Shown: positions 27,401-34,666 of the stretch, one piece after another
Position numbering within the stretch: the first letter of the stretch is position 1
Layout: each line of letters begins with the position of its first letter
Source: Novosphingobium profundi
Lineage (GTDB): Bacteria; Pseudomonadota; Alphaproteobacteria; Sphingomonadales; Sphingomonadaceae
Assembly (NCBI RefSeq): GCF_018491765.1
Contig: NZ_JABWCU010000012.1
Coordinates: 1-64,000 of the forward strand
Length of the DNA: 64,000 nt
Reading direction: 5' to 3'
Notes under the pieces: model-generated
What the model was told of the DNA's origin: nothing
What the model saw: the letters and a program-made list of their open reading frames with translations, nothing else
Database searches by the model: none
Position numbers and translations under genes: made by a program

Positions 27401-27622
27401 ACCGTCGATTCCGGTCAGGTTCTGCTCGATGACCTGGGTGACGCTGTTCTCGATCGTCTCGGCCGAGGCGCCTGTGTAGGTCGCGCTGATGTTGACCTGC
27501 GTGGGTGCAATGTCGGGATACTGCTCGTTGGGCAGGAACATGAGCGCGCCGAGGCCGGCGAGCATGACGACGATGGCAAGGACCCACGCGAAGATGGGCC
27601 GGTCGATGAAGATGCGTGACAT
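24407..27622 (-). CDS. RND multidrug efflux pump, HAE1 family (AcrB/MexB-like)
   Basis: Proton-driven inner membrane pump, 1071 residues. It starts MSRIFIDRPIFAWVLAI, has two large periplasmic loops and twelve transmembrane helices. The proton-relay pair is in GLLVDDAIVVVEN, and the C-terminal half contains LGLLGAILAVTLRG and MTSFAFIFGVLPLA. This is the hydrophobe/amphiphile exporter type rather than a heavy-metal pump. It lies seven bases after the fusion protein and overlaps the channel gene, forming a complete tripartite operon. Substrates could be solvents, dyes or drugs. Confidence 0.96.
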   Translation of the reverse strand: MSRIFIDRPIFAWVLAIVVMLAGLGALMFLPNEQYPDIAPTQVNISATYTGASAETIENSVTQVIEQNLTGIDGLLYFSSQSTNSGRATISAIFAKGTDPDIAQVQVQNKVQSALSRLPQTVQTQGVKVTKSNPDQLMVIAVFDETDSRSNQDVSDYLSSNIQDPLSRIEGVGEVDVFGAPHAIRVWLDPAKLAAVKLMPSDVTSAITAQNTEVAAGSIGGLPAPDDQSLTATVTAGSRLQTPEQFREIVLKTNTDGSTVTVGDVARVEMGAESYNIVTRFNGHPGAGIAISLSPGADALATAERVKAKMDQLAPNIPDGVTFFYGRDSTEFIKLSVEEVEKALFEAIGLVVIVMFVFLQSWRATLIPAIAVPVVLLGTFGILYVMDFSLNTMTLFGLVLAIGLLVDDAIVVVENVERLLEENPGMSARDATIESMKEIQVALIAIGLVLSAVFMPMAFFGGSTGVIYRQFSLTIVAAMGLSVLVALVLSPALCATLLKGKSRAPDRKRTFIERRLPVVARGWEKFHTSFNSGFERLSNAYARKVETVVEHKWRWLGLFLLACVATYALFVRLPTGFLPNEDQGDVMVQWRLPAGTPRSETEKVQREVEKYFLTQEKENVDGIFTISGGGPGGSGQNSGSSFVRLTNWDMRTRSDQSANAIVQRANKAFSALRNAQVFVLVPGAIRGLGQSSGFTMELQNQSGLSREQFEEARDTLLAAATTNDQLSSVRLSDLPDVSTLKVDTNTRALTAFGLTPANVNSTLATAWGGTYVNDFIDKGRVKRVYVQGEATARSRPEDLYKWFVRGSDSQMVPFSAFAHTSWSTAPSSTSRFNGLMAYEFSGSAASGVSSGTAMNVMEALASQIPGVGVAWAGSSYQERLSSGQAPLLYALSLLVVFLCLAALYESWSIPIAVIMIIPLGLLGAILAVTLRGLENDVYLQIGLLTTMGLAAKNAILMIEFAEQAEKQGMRVIEAAIEAARIRLRPILMTSFAFIFGVLPLATATGAGANSRIAIGTAVIGGMLTATMLAIFFIPLFFVIVRRSVRDGLAKARTYLQERRVRNEGNRSGDAA

Positions 27623-27629
27623 GTCCTGC

Positions 27630-28826
27630 TCAGCCGCCCTGCTTCGCAGCCGAGGGCTTTTCGACCTTCTGCGGTGTTTCGGCAGGGACCGCCTTCACGG
27701 CCGTGCCCTGGCGCAGGCCGTTTAGGCCCTGGACGATGATCTTGTCTCCGGCCTTGAGGCCGTTGGTGACCACTGAATTGGCCTTGAGCGTCCGGTTCGC
27801 CTCGACGTTGCGGCGCGCGACCTTGCCGTCGCTGCCTACGACCATGATGTAGGCCGAGCCGTCGAAGTCGCGCTGGATGGCGCCCTGGGGGACGAGGAAG
27901 GCGCCTGGCGAATTGGCCTGGTTGAATACGGCGCTGACGAACATGCCGGGCAGCAGCACGCCGTCGGGATTGGGGAACTGCGCGCGCAAGGTGACCGTAC
28001 CGGTGTCCTGGTCGACGGTGACTTCGGAGAACTTGACCGTGCCGGGCAGCGGATATTCGCTGCCGTCGTCGAGCTTGAGGCGGACTTCGGCGCTGCCGGG
28101 CTCGACCCCGCCGGTGCGCAGCTGGCGGCGCAAGGCCATGAGTTCGGACGCGGACTGCTGCATGTCGACGTACATCGGGTCGGTGCGCTGGATCACCGCG
28201 AGCGCATCGGTCTGGCTGGCGCTGACGAGCGCGCCGACGGTCGAAAGGTTGCGCCCGATCGTCCCCGAGATCGGGGCGGGAACGGTCGCGAAGCGCAAGT
28301 TGATGCGTGCGGTGTCGAGCGTTGCGGCGTTCTGGGCGATCGCGGCCTTGGCGACGCGCGCGTCGGCCAGCGCGTCGGTATAGTCCTGCTTGGCGACCGC
28401 CTCCATGTCGGCCAGCGGCTTATAGCGATCGGCCTTGGCCTGTGCGGCAGCGGCGGAGGCCTTTGCACTCGCGAGGTTGGCCGAGGCCTCGTTGACCGCC
28501 GCGCGGTAGAGGCTGGGGTCGATCTGGAACAGGGGCTCGCCGGCGCGGACGGTCGTTCCCGGCGTGAAATAGATCTTCTTGATGACGCCCGCGACCTGGG
28601 GGCGCACTTCCGAGGTCTGGAAGGCCACCGTGCGCGCCGAGAGCGTGACGGGCACCGGGACCGAGCTTGGCTGGGCGACAATGTAGCCCACCGTCGTCTC
28701 CTTGCCGCCCTTGCCCGCCATCGAGGCCTTGTCGCTGCAGGCAGCGAGGGGAAGCGTCACCAGGGTGATTGCGGCAATGGCCGAGCTATAGGGCTGGGCA
28801 AGACGGGGAAGCAGGGAGAGGGTCAC
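27630..28826 (-). CDS. RND efflux periplasmic adaptor (membrane fusion protein)
   Basis: A 398-residue adaptor lipoprotein, AcrA/MexA type. A GTG at 28826 begins MTLSLLPRLAQPYSSAIAA, with the lipobox LAAC (Cys30). The long upstream open frame is not family-like, and AAGG about eight bases before the GTG supports this start. Visible are the first half-lipoyl motif (QVAGVIKKIYFTPGTTVRAGEPLFQID), the alpha-hairpin (LASAKASAAAAQAKADRY), RFATVPAPISGTIG, and the beta-barrel and membrane-proximal domain with QRDFDGSAYIMVVG. It is first in the operon. Confidence 0.94.
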   Translation of the reverse strand: MTLSLLPRLAQPYSSAIAAITLVTLPLAACSDKASMAGKGGKETTVGYIVAQPSSVPVPVTLSARTVAFQTSEVRPQVAGVIKKIYFTPGTTVRAGEPLFQIDPSLYRAAVNEASANLASAKASAAAAQAKADRYKPLADMEAVAKQDYTDALADARVAKAAIAQNAATLDTARINLRFATVPAPISGTIGRNLSTVGALVSASQTDALAVIQRTDPMYVDMQQSASELMALRRQLRTGGVEPGSAEVRLKLDDGSEYPLPGTVKFSEVTVDQDTGTVTLRAQFPNPDGVLLPGMFVSAVFNQANSPGAFLVPQGAIQRDFDGSAYIMVVGSDGKVARRNVEANRTLKANSVVTNGLKAGDKIIVQGLNGLRQGTAVKAVPAETPQKVEKPSAAKQGG

Positions 28827-29138
28827 GCGGATAACCTTGTCGCAAAGGAAAGCGCCGTATTCTAAGAAATTGCATCCAACGCAAGGCTTCGAGCGTGGAA
28901 TGCGACAAATTACGACGCCTTCTCCAGCAGGCGGGCACGCCGACCGGAGCGGAGGGGGGATTTCGGGCACGCTAGCGGCATTCCAAGGCCATGGCCATGG
29001 CTCTGGAAAGGTTTGCCACGGGAACACCTTGCGGCGTCCTGATCACTATATCGAATCGTTGCCTTCGATAGCGATCGGTGTGCAGTTTTTTTGCTGGCTT
29101 CCTGAGGGGGAGGAAGAGGTCTTCCGCGCTTGGGGAAG
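28827..29138. other. Intergenic region between efflux operon and tRNA-Phe
   Basis: A 312-base gap without a supported gene. It should contain the promoter of the efflux operon (read leftward) and the end of the infA-to-tRNA-Phe unit. I see a seven-pair stem (TATCGAA/TTCGATA near 29048-29069) and a run of seven T near 29086, but not in a clean terminator arrangement. No clear -35/-10 pair or MarR operator is visible by eye. Confidence 0.5.
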
Positions 29139-29214
29139 TGGTGCCCGGGGGCGGATTCGAACCACCGACACTGCGATTTTCAGTCGCATGCTCTACCAAC
29201 TGAGCTACCCGGGC
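29139..29214 (-). tRNA. tRNA-Phe (anticodon GAA)
   Basis: A 76-nt cloverleaf on the minus strand with acceptor GCCCGGG and CCCGGGC, D arm AGCTCAGTTGGTAGAGC and anticodon loop CTGAAAA. The anticodon GAA is complementary to 29179-29181. The T loop is TTCGAAT, discriminator A and CCA are encoded. It follows yacG on the same strand after a 99-base gap, the usual last member of the infA-maf-rng-yacG group in many alphaproteobacteria. Confidence 0.97.
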
Positions 29215-29313
29215 GAGGGCTTGATCCGGCTTCGTAAGTTGCCGCTGATCAGCTGGTTGCGGGCCTATGGCGAAGCGCGCGGACCTTTGCAACCCTAAAA
29301 TGACGAGTAATTT

Positions 29314-29520
29314 TCAATCATCCTGTGGATTGTTTGAAAACCCGTCGCTTTCCATCGCCGAAAGGTCCGGAGGGCCCGGGATGGCGTAGCCGTCGTCCAG
29401 CCATTGCAGCAGGTCGCGGTCGCGGCAGCGCTTGGAACAGAAGGGTGAATGGTCGGCCTGGCGCGGTTTGCCGCAGATCGGACACTTGCGCCGCGTGTTC
29501 GAGGAAGGGGGATTCGTCAT
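29314..29520 (-). CDS. yacG: DNA gyrase inhibitor YacG (zinc-binding)
   Basis: A 68-residue protein with the four-cysteine zinc site CPICGK (Cys13, Cys16) and CSKRCRDRDLLQWL (Cys28, Cys32), which defines YacG. In E. coli it binds and inhibits GyrB. The frame is open far upstream, but the ATG at 29520 overlaps the RNase stop as ATGA and gives normal length. The acidic, Asn-rich tail (SNNPQDD) is unremarkable. Confidence 0.93.
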   Translation of the reverse strand: MTNPPSSNTRRKCPICGKPRQADHSPFCSKRCRDRDLLQWLDDGYAIPGPPDLSAMESDGFSNNPQDD

Positions 29521-30491
29521 GCCGACAGGGCCTGCGCGAATCCCGCGCAGAGGGCAAGGCCTGCATCCGGCTCCCAGCGTAGCGTGCGTCCAGTCCGCCG
29601 GGCGAGTTCGGCTTCCCATTGCGGCGTCACCACCTTGATCACGGCCGGATGCGCGCGCAGCAGGAGCACGCCCGGTTCGCGAACCTGCTCGGCACGGCGT
29701 AAGAGAAGCCGTGCGGCCGAGCCGACCCGATCGCCACGCACGCGGTGGAGGAGCGAGGGCCCCTCGCAGCGCGCGACGAGCTGAACGAAGCCGAAGCCGT
29801 TCATCGCGGTCGCCTGGTGGGGCCAATGGTCGAGCGCTTCGGCCAGTGCGGTGTCGACGGCGCGGCGCTCGTCCTTGCGTTCGATCGTTGGGAAATCGAT
29901 GCCGATCGAACCATTGAGTGCGAATCGGCCGATCGCCCCGGCGATCGCGGGGATCGCCGCGCGCGCAAGGGCGGCGGGGGGCAGGGTCCCGTCGACGTCG
30001 ATGAGCGTCATCGCGGGCGTGGGGCTGACCAGCAAGGCACCGCCCTGGAAGGCGACATGCCCCTCGAGCGCCTCCGAGACGATCTCGGGCCAGGGGTCCT
30101 CGGGAAATTGCGCAAGGTGGCGCAGGTTGAAGCCGTCGGCGCGCAGGATGTCTTCGGGTGAAGGTGCCGGCGCGAGGGGGCGATCGGTGGGGCGGGCCTG
30201 GGCGCGCTTGGTGCGGCCACCCTCCTGGATCGCGCTGCGGGTGACGACCACGCGAAGGGCCGCGCCCTCGCTCGCGCTTGGGGCCAGACCGTCGATGAGA
30301 GCTTCCTCGCCCGAGGGCAGGCGCACGGTGCCGCGCCGGGCGCCGCTCTGGCGCGAGATCAGCACGGCATCGGTTACTTCGCCGGCGCGCCTCTCGCCTT
30401 CGAGGAACAGCTGGGCGGCGAGCACTTCGCCCGCGTTGACGAGAACGGCGCGGGTTTCACCGATGCCGTTCTCGATCAGCCATTCGAGCAT
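29517..30491 (-). CDS. Ribonuclease E/G family protein, short form
   Basis: A 324-residue RNase G/E-like protein. The N terminus MLEWLIENGIGETRAVLVNAGEVLAAQ and an S1-like start (ARRGTVRLPSGEEALIDGLAPSASEG, in parts) lead to the catalytic core with TLIDVDGTLPP, GSIGIDFPTI and a C-terminal fold. The metal-binding acidic residues (DVDG ... DFPT) are recognisable, but it is much shorter than RNase G (~490), and the zinc-link cysteine motif is absent. Short versions of this kind sit between maf and yacG in sphingomonads and relatives. Its activity on RNA is inferred from family. Confidence 0.86.
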   Translation of the reverse strand: MLEWLIENGIGETRAVLVNAGEVLAAQLFLEGERRAGEVTDAVLISRQSGARRGTVRLPSGEEALIDGLAPSASEGAALRVVVTRSAIQEGGRTKRAQARPTDRPLAPAPSPEDILRADGFNLRHLAQFPEDPWPEIVSEALEGHVAFQGGALLVSPTPAMTLIDVDGTLPPAALARAAIPAIAGAIGRFALNGSIGIDFPTIERKDERRAVDTALAEALDHWPHQATAMNGFGFVQLVARCEGPSLLHRVRGDRVGSAARLLLRRAEQVREPGVLLLRAHPAVIKVVTPQWEAELARRTGRTLRWEPDAGLALCAGFAQALSA

Positions 30492-30498
30492 GGCGTGT

Positions 30499-31095
30499 TC
30501 AGCCGAGCGGGAAACCGGCGGCCTTGAGCAGCGCGCGGGTTTCGAAGAGGGGAAGGCCGACGACGGCCGAATGGCTGCCCTGGATCCAGGCGATCAGGCC
30601 TTCGGCTCGGCCCTGGATGGCATAACCACCCGCCTTGCCGTCCCAGTCGCCGCTGGCGATGTAGGCGTCAATTTCCTCGGCCGTCAGGGGTTTGAAGCGT
30701 ACGATCGTCTCGCTCAGGCGCTCGTGCAGCGAACCGTCGGGATGCTTGAGCGCGACGGCGCTCAGCACGCGGTGGCGCCGCCCGGACAGGAGCGCGAGGC
30801 AGGTGCGCGCGGTGGCCTCGTCCTCGGCCTTGGGCAGAATGCGTCGCCCGCAGGCGACGACGGTGTCACCCGCAAGAATGAAGGCATTGTCTGCCTGGAC
30901 CGCACGCGCTTTTTCGCGGGCCATGCGCTGGGCATAGACACGCGGGATTTCGCGGGGCTGCGGGGTTTCATCGATGTCGGCGGCCGAGATGGCATCGGCG
31001 ACCAGCCCGAGCCGCGCGAGGAGTTCGCGGCGGCGCGGGCTGGCGGAAGCAAGGACCAGTTGCCGCGAAGGGGCCGCCCTGGCAGCGTCGGTCAT
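30499..31095 (-). CDS. maf: Maf-like nucleotide pyrophosphatase
   Basis: Hydrolyses non-canonical or pyrimidine nucleoside triphosphates to prevent misincorporation; 198 residues. Motifs are LVLASASPRRRELLARLGL, the catalytic FILAGDTVV, and the invariant GKAGGYAIQGRA with the Ser/Thr-containing core KPLTAEEIDAYI. ATG at 31095 (MTDAARAAPS) is preferred; an in-frame upstream start would add 13 residues. It lies eight bases before the RNase gene and 13 after infA, within one operon. Confidence 0.94.
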   Translation of the reverse strand: MTDAARAAPSRQLVLASASPRRRELLARLGLVADAISAADIDETPQPREIPRVYAQRMAREKARAVQADNAFILAGDTVVACGRRILPKAEDEATARTCLALLSGRRHRVLSAVALKHPDGSLHERLSETIVRFKPLTAEEIDAYIASGDWDGKAGGYAIQGRAEGLIAWIQGSHSAVVGLPLFETRALLKAAGFPLG

Positions 31096-31108
31096 GCGAA
31101 GGTGCGGA

Positions 31109-31360
31109 TCAGGACGAGTAGCCGCCGGGGCCACCGCGACCCGGCATGAAGCGGTACGTGATGCGACCCTTGGTGAGGTCGTAGGGGGTCAGTTCGACGA
31201 GCACTTCGTCGCCGACGAGCACGCGAATGCGGTTCTTGCGCATCTTGCCCGCAGTGTGGCCGAGGATCTCGTGGCCGTTTTCCAGCTCGACGCGGAACAT
31301 GGCGTTGGGAAGGAGCTCGACAATCCTGCCGCGCATTTCGAGAAGTTCTTCTTTCGCCAT
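31109..31360 (-). CDS. infA: Translation initiation factor IF-1
   Basis: An 83-residue OB-fold protein that binds the 30S A site. The sequence [39 protein letters not shown] and [11 protein letters not shown] is the IF-1 pattern. A Gly-rich tail ([12 protein letters not shown]) extends it about ten residues beyond the E. coli length of 72. It heads the operon infA-maf-RNase-yacG and is divergent from the TonB receptor at 31588. Confidence 0.97.
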   Translation of the reverse strand: MAKEELLEMRGRIVELLPNAMFRVELENGHEILGHTAGKMRKNRIRVLVGDEVLVELTPYDLTKGRITYRFMPGRGGPGGYSS

Positions 31361-31587
31361 TGGCGATCAATATCCAATCGTTTTGGAGGGTGTTTGCGGC
31401 GCGACATAGCCATCAACCGGCCAAAATGGAAGCCTTCTCGGAACCAGGGCCCGGATCAGGACATATTCATGTCACCCTGCCCATTGATCTTGCGACAATC
31501 TGATACGGCAAGACGGCTTGTTCGAGGAAGCAAGTCGCGGCAGCAGGGTGGGCTGGGAGAGGGCAACTTCTTGGCGGAGGAAACCAA

Positions 31588-34500
31588 TTGCGACTTACTT
31601 ATCTGCTTGTCCTGGCGACGAGCGTTTCGACACCCGCGTTGGCTGCGGGGGCCGGAAACGCTCCCCCGAGTGCGACGGGGACGCAGGCGAGCGACGAGGA
31701 TGAGGAACGGGACGATACCAAGGCTGCGGTAGGTCCCGCGGCGCTGACCGGCAACGAGATCATCGTGACCGGAAAGAGCGTGCTGCCGGGCTCGGTCGAT
31801 ACCCCTTACGCGCCGATCCAGACCTTCGAGGAAGAGGACATCGCCGCCTATGGCGCGTCCTCGATCGAAGAACTGCTCGATGCGATCTCGCCCCAGACGG
31901 GCAGCGGACGCGGCCGCGACAGCGGGCGTCCGGTGATCCTCGTCAACGGCAAGCGCATCACCAGCTGGCGCGAGATGCGCGACATTCCGCCTGAGGCGAT
32001 CAAGCGCATGGAGGTCCTTCCCGAGGAAGTGGCGCTCCAGTTCGGCTATCCGGCCGACAAGCGCGTGGTCAACATGATCCTCAAGGACAGCTTCGCGGCG
32101 GTGACCGGTTCGGGTGAGTACAATCGTCCGACGCGCGGCGGTTTCGACAACTACGAACTGGAGAGCGGCATCTTCAAGATCGCCGGGCCGCGTCGCTACA
32201 ACTTCACCACCAAGCTGACCGAAACCTCGATGCTCACCGAGGACGAGCGCAACGTGGTGCGCGAGGACGGTGAGATGCCGACGGTCGCGGGTGACCCCGA
32301 CCCGCGCCGCTACCGAAGCCTTGCCGATCGCGAATCGGAATTCGAGGTCAACGGCACGATGACGCAAGGGGTGGGCGAGGGCGGCCTCGACGGACAACTC
32401 ACAGCGAATGTCTCCTACGACCGGACGGTGTCCAATTCGCTCTCGGGGCTCGACACGTTCGTGCTCGAATCGCCCGATGGTGCGACGGCGACGCGCACCT
32501 ACGACGATCCGCTGGCGACGCGTGTCTCGGCGGACACCTTCTCGGCGGGGCTGGGTTACAACACCCAGTTCGGTGCCTGGCAGTTCAGCGTGACCGGGGA
32601 TGGCAGCTATGCCGACACCGAGACGCGCACCGATCGTAACCGCGACATGTCGGCACTTCAGGACGCGGCACTTGCCGGGGACTTCGCCATCGACGGCGTC
32701 CTGCCCTATCTGCCCGGCGCGGGCGTGGACGTCGCCCGCAACCGGGCGCTTACGCTCAGTTCGCTGGCAACGCTGGCGGGCAGCCCGTTCGAACTGCCGG
32801 CTGGCCCCGCCAATCTCACGATCAAGGGCGGCTACGATTATTCGCATACCCGAAGCGACGATACCGCGAGCGACCTCGGCGCGATCACGCTGTCGCGCGG
32901 AGACGTCTCGGGCGGCGCCAACCTGACGCTGCCGCTGACGAGCCGCTCGGGCTACTTCCTCGACGCGATCGGCGACCTCTCGCTCAACCTGGGTGGGGGC
33001 CTCAATCACCTCTCCGACTTCGGCACCCTGACCAACTGGACCGCCGGGCTCAGCTGGTCGCCCAGCGATGCGCTGACGTTCCAGGCGACTTATCTCGTCG
33101 AGGAAGCGGCCCCCACGCTCGCGCAACTGGGTGCTCCGCTGGTCACCAAGTACAACGTTTCGGTCTACGACTTCGTCAACTCGACGACGGCGCTGGTGAC
33201 CACGACGAGTGGCGGCAATCCCGATCTCCAGAAGGAAAAGCGCCGCGACTGGAAGATCTCGGCGAACTGGAAGCTGCCGATCCTCGATCGTTCGAACCTT
33301 CTCGTCGAATACTTCCACAACCGCTCGAACAACGTGAGCGAGAGCTTCCCGACGCTGACCTCGGCGGTCGAGGACGCCTTTCCCGATCGGGTGACGCGCG
33401 ATGCCTACGGCAATCTCGTGGCGATCGACCGGCGTGCGGTGACTTTCGACGAGGTGACCAGTTCGAGCATTCGCTGGGGCGTGAATTTCGGAGGCCGGCT
33501 TGGCGCCTCGTCCGCGGACGAAGCATCGCGCGGGAGCGGACGGGGCGGCGCTCCGCGAGGCCCGCAGGCCGGCGCCGAACCGGGCCTTGCACCTGCCGGT
33601 TCGGCGCCGTCGGGGCCGGGTGGGGCGATGTTCGATCCGGAACGCTTCGCTGCCATGCGCAAGGCCCTGTGCGCGCCCGTTGCCGAAGGGGGCGAACCCG
33701 ATCTTTCCGCTCTGCCCGAGGGGATGCGCGCGCGGCTCATGGGCGCGGACGGCAAAGTCGACGCTGCGCGCCTTGATCGGATGAAAGCGCGGATCTGCTC
33801 GGCCGAGGGGGCGACGCCGCCCGCATTCGATCCCGCGCGTTTCGCCGCGATCCGCGCCGCGCTGTGCAAGGACGAGGGCGTTCCCGACATCTCCACGTTG
33901 CCCGAGCCGATGCAGGCGCGCCTGCGCAAGGAAGACGGCAGCATCGACATGGAACGCGTCCAGGCGATGCGCGCGCGCCTGTGCGCAACGGCAGCAGGTG
34001 GTGCCGGAACGCCCGAGGGGGCTCCGCAGGCCGCGCAAGCGGCAGATGGCCGCTCCGCTCGTCCGGCGGGCGGTGGTGCGCCGTCTTTCGGCGGTCGCCG
34101 TGGCCCTTCGGGGGGGCGCTGGAACGTCTCGATCTACCACACCTACCGTTTGTCGCAGGACGTGCGGATCGGCCCGGGCAGTCCGGTGCTGGACGAGCTC
34201 GCGGGCGACGCGCTTACCGCCGGCGGCGTGCCGCGCCACGAGATCGAGGCCGAGGGCGGGCTGTTTCTGAACGGCATCGGCTTGCGTTTCAAGACCACCT
34301 GGAATGGCCCCGCCCACGTCAACGGGAGCGGTGCCCCGGGCAGTTCGGACTTGCGCTTCGGGGCCTATACGGTCGCGAACCTCAGGCTCTTCATCGATCT
34401 GGGGCAGCGCGAATCGCTGGTCACGAAGATGCCCTTCCTGAAGGGTAGCCGCCTGTCGCTGACCGCTGACCGGATCTTCGATACGCGCCAGAAGGTCACC

Positions 34501-34593
34501 AACAGCGCGGGCGAGATCCCGATCGCCTACCAGGGTGCCTATCGCGAGCCGCTTGGTCGGGTGGTGGGCATCGATTTTCGCAAGATGTTCTGA
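31588..34593 (+). CDS. TonB-dependent receptor with an inserted Cys-helix repeat region
   Basis: A 1001-residue outer membrane transporter. A signal peptide (MRLTYLLVLATSVSTPALA) leads to an acidic stretch and a plug domain (NEIIVTGKSVLPGSVDTPYAPIQTF, VILVNGKRITSWREMRDIPPEAIKRMEVLP). Beta-barrel strands then run to a C-terminal aromatic Phe (GRVVGIDFRKMF). Residues ~640-830 interrupt the barrel with a Gly/Ala/Pro-rich stretch holding two ~55-residue helical repeats. The start is a TTG at 31588 behind GGAGGAAA at 31576-31583; no ATG fits. The substrate is unknown. It is divergent from infA and upstream of uvrC. Confidence 0.9.
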   Translation: MRLTYLLVLATSVSTPALAAGAGNAPPSATGTQASDEDEERDDTKAAVGPAALTGNEIIVTGKSVLPGSVDTPYAPIQTFEEEDIAAYGASSIEELLDAISPQTGSGRGRDSGRPVILVNGKRITSWREMRDIPPEAIKRMEVLPEEVALQFGYPADKRVVNMILKDSFAAVTGSGEYNRPTRGGFDNYELESGIFKIAGPRRYNFTTKLTETSMLTEDERNVVREDGEMPTVAGDPDPRRYRSLADRESEFEVNGTMTQGVGEGGLDGQLTANVSYDRTVSNSLSGLDTFVLESPDGATATRTYDDPLATRVSADTFSAGLGYNTQFGAWQFSVTGDGSYADTETRTDRNRDMSALQDAALAGDFAIDGVLPYLPGAGVDVARNRALTLSSLATLAGSPFELPAGPANLTIKGGYDYSHTRSDDTASDLGAITLSRGDVSGGANLTLPLTSRSGYFLDAIGDLSLNLGGGLNHLSDFGTLTNWTAGLSWSPSDALTFQATYLVEEAAPTLAQLGAPLVTKYNVSVYDFVNSTTALVTTTSGGNPDLQKEKRRDWKISANWKLPILDRSNLLVEYFHNRSNNVSESFPTLTSAVEDAFPDRVTRDAYGNLVAIDRRAVTFDEVTSSSIRWGVNFGGRLGASSADEASRGSGRGGAPRGPQAGAEPGLAPAGSAPSGPGGAMFDPERFAAMRKALCAPVAEGGEPDLSALPEGMRARLMGADGKVDAARLDRMKARICSAEGATPPAFDPARFAAIRAALCKDEGVPDISTLPEPMQARLRKEDGSIDMERVQAMRARLCATAAGGAGTPEGAPQAAQAADGRSARPAGGGAPSFGGRRGPSGGRWNVSIYHTYRLSQDVRIGPGSPVLDELAGDALTAGGVPRHEIEAEGGLFLNGIGLRFKTTWNGPAHVNGSGAPGSSDLRFGAYTVANLRLFIDLGQRESLVTKMPFLKGSRLSLTADRIFDTRQKVTNSAGEIPIAYQGAYREPLGRVVGIDFRKMF
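33631..33984 (+). repeat. Two Cys-bounded helical repeats inside the TonB receptor
   Basis: Residues 682-737 and 747-799 of the receptor align end to end: FDPxRFAAxRxALC, then GxPDxSxLPExMxARL, then DGxxDxxRxxxMxARxC. Each unit has one Cys at its start and one at its end (Cys695-Cys737 and Cys760-Cys799), suitable for an intra-repeat disulfide in an exposed loop. DG-I/V-D at the turn resembles part of a calcium-binding loop but lacks enough acidic residues to call one. Flanks are Gly/Pro/Ser-rich linkers. Confidence 0.85.
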
Positions 34594-34666
34594 CGCGCCA
34601 CGTAGCTGCGGATAGGCGAGGGAGCAGGGCTGGAGAAGCGCGGTCCTGCTCCCTATCTAGCCTTGC

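Noticed and set aside
25634-27619. 661-residue plus-strand open frame opposite the RND pump
   Set aside because: Same reason: the minus strand encodes a full AcrB-type pump. The plus frame has no domain.
33631-33984. EF-hand calcium sites in the TonB receptor repeats
   Set aside because: DGKVD and DGSID look like half of a loop, but the acidic residues needed at other positions of the 12-residue loop are missing.
31456-34317. 953-residue minus-strand open frame opposite the TonB receptor
   Set aside because: The plus-strand receptor has a signal peptide, plug and barrel, and a matching ribosome site; the minus frame is low-complexity Arg/Ala/His without motifs.
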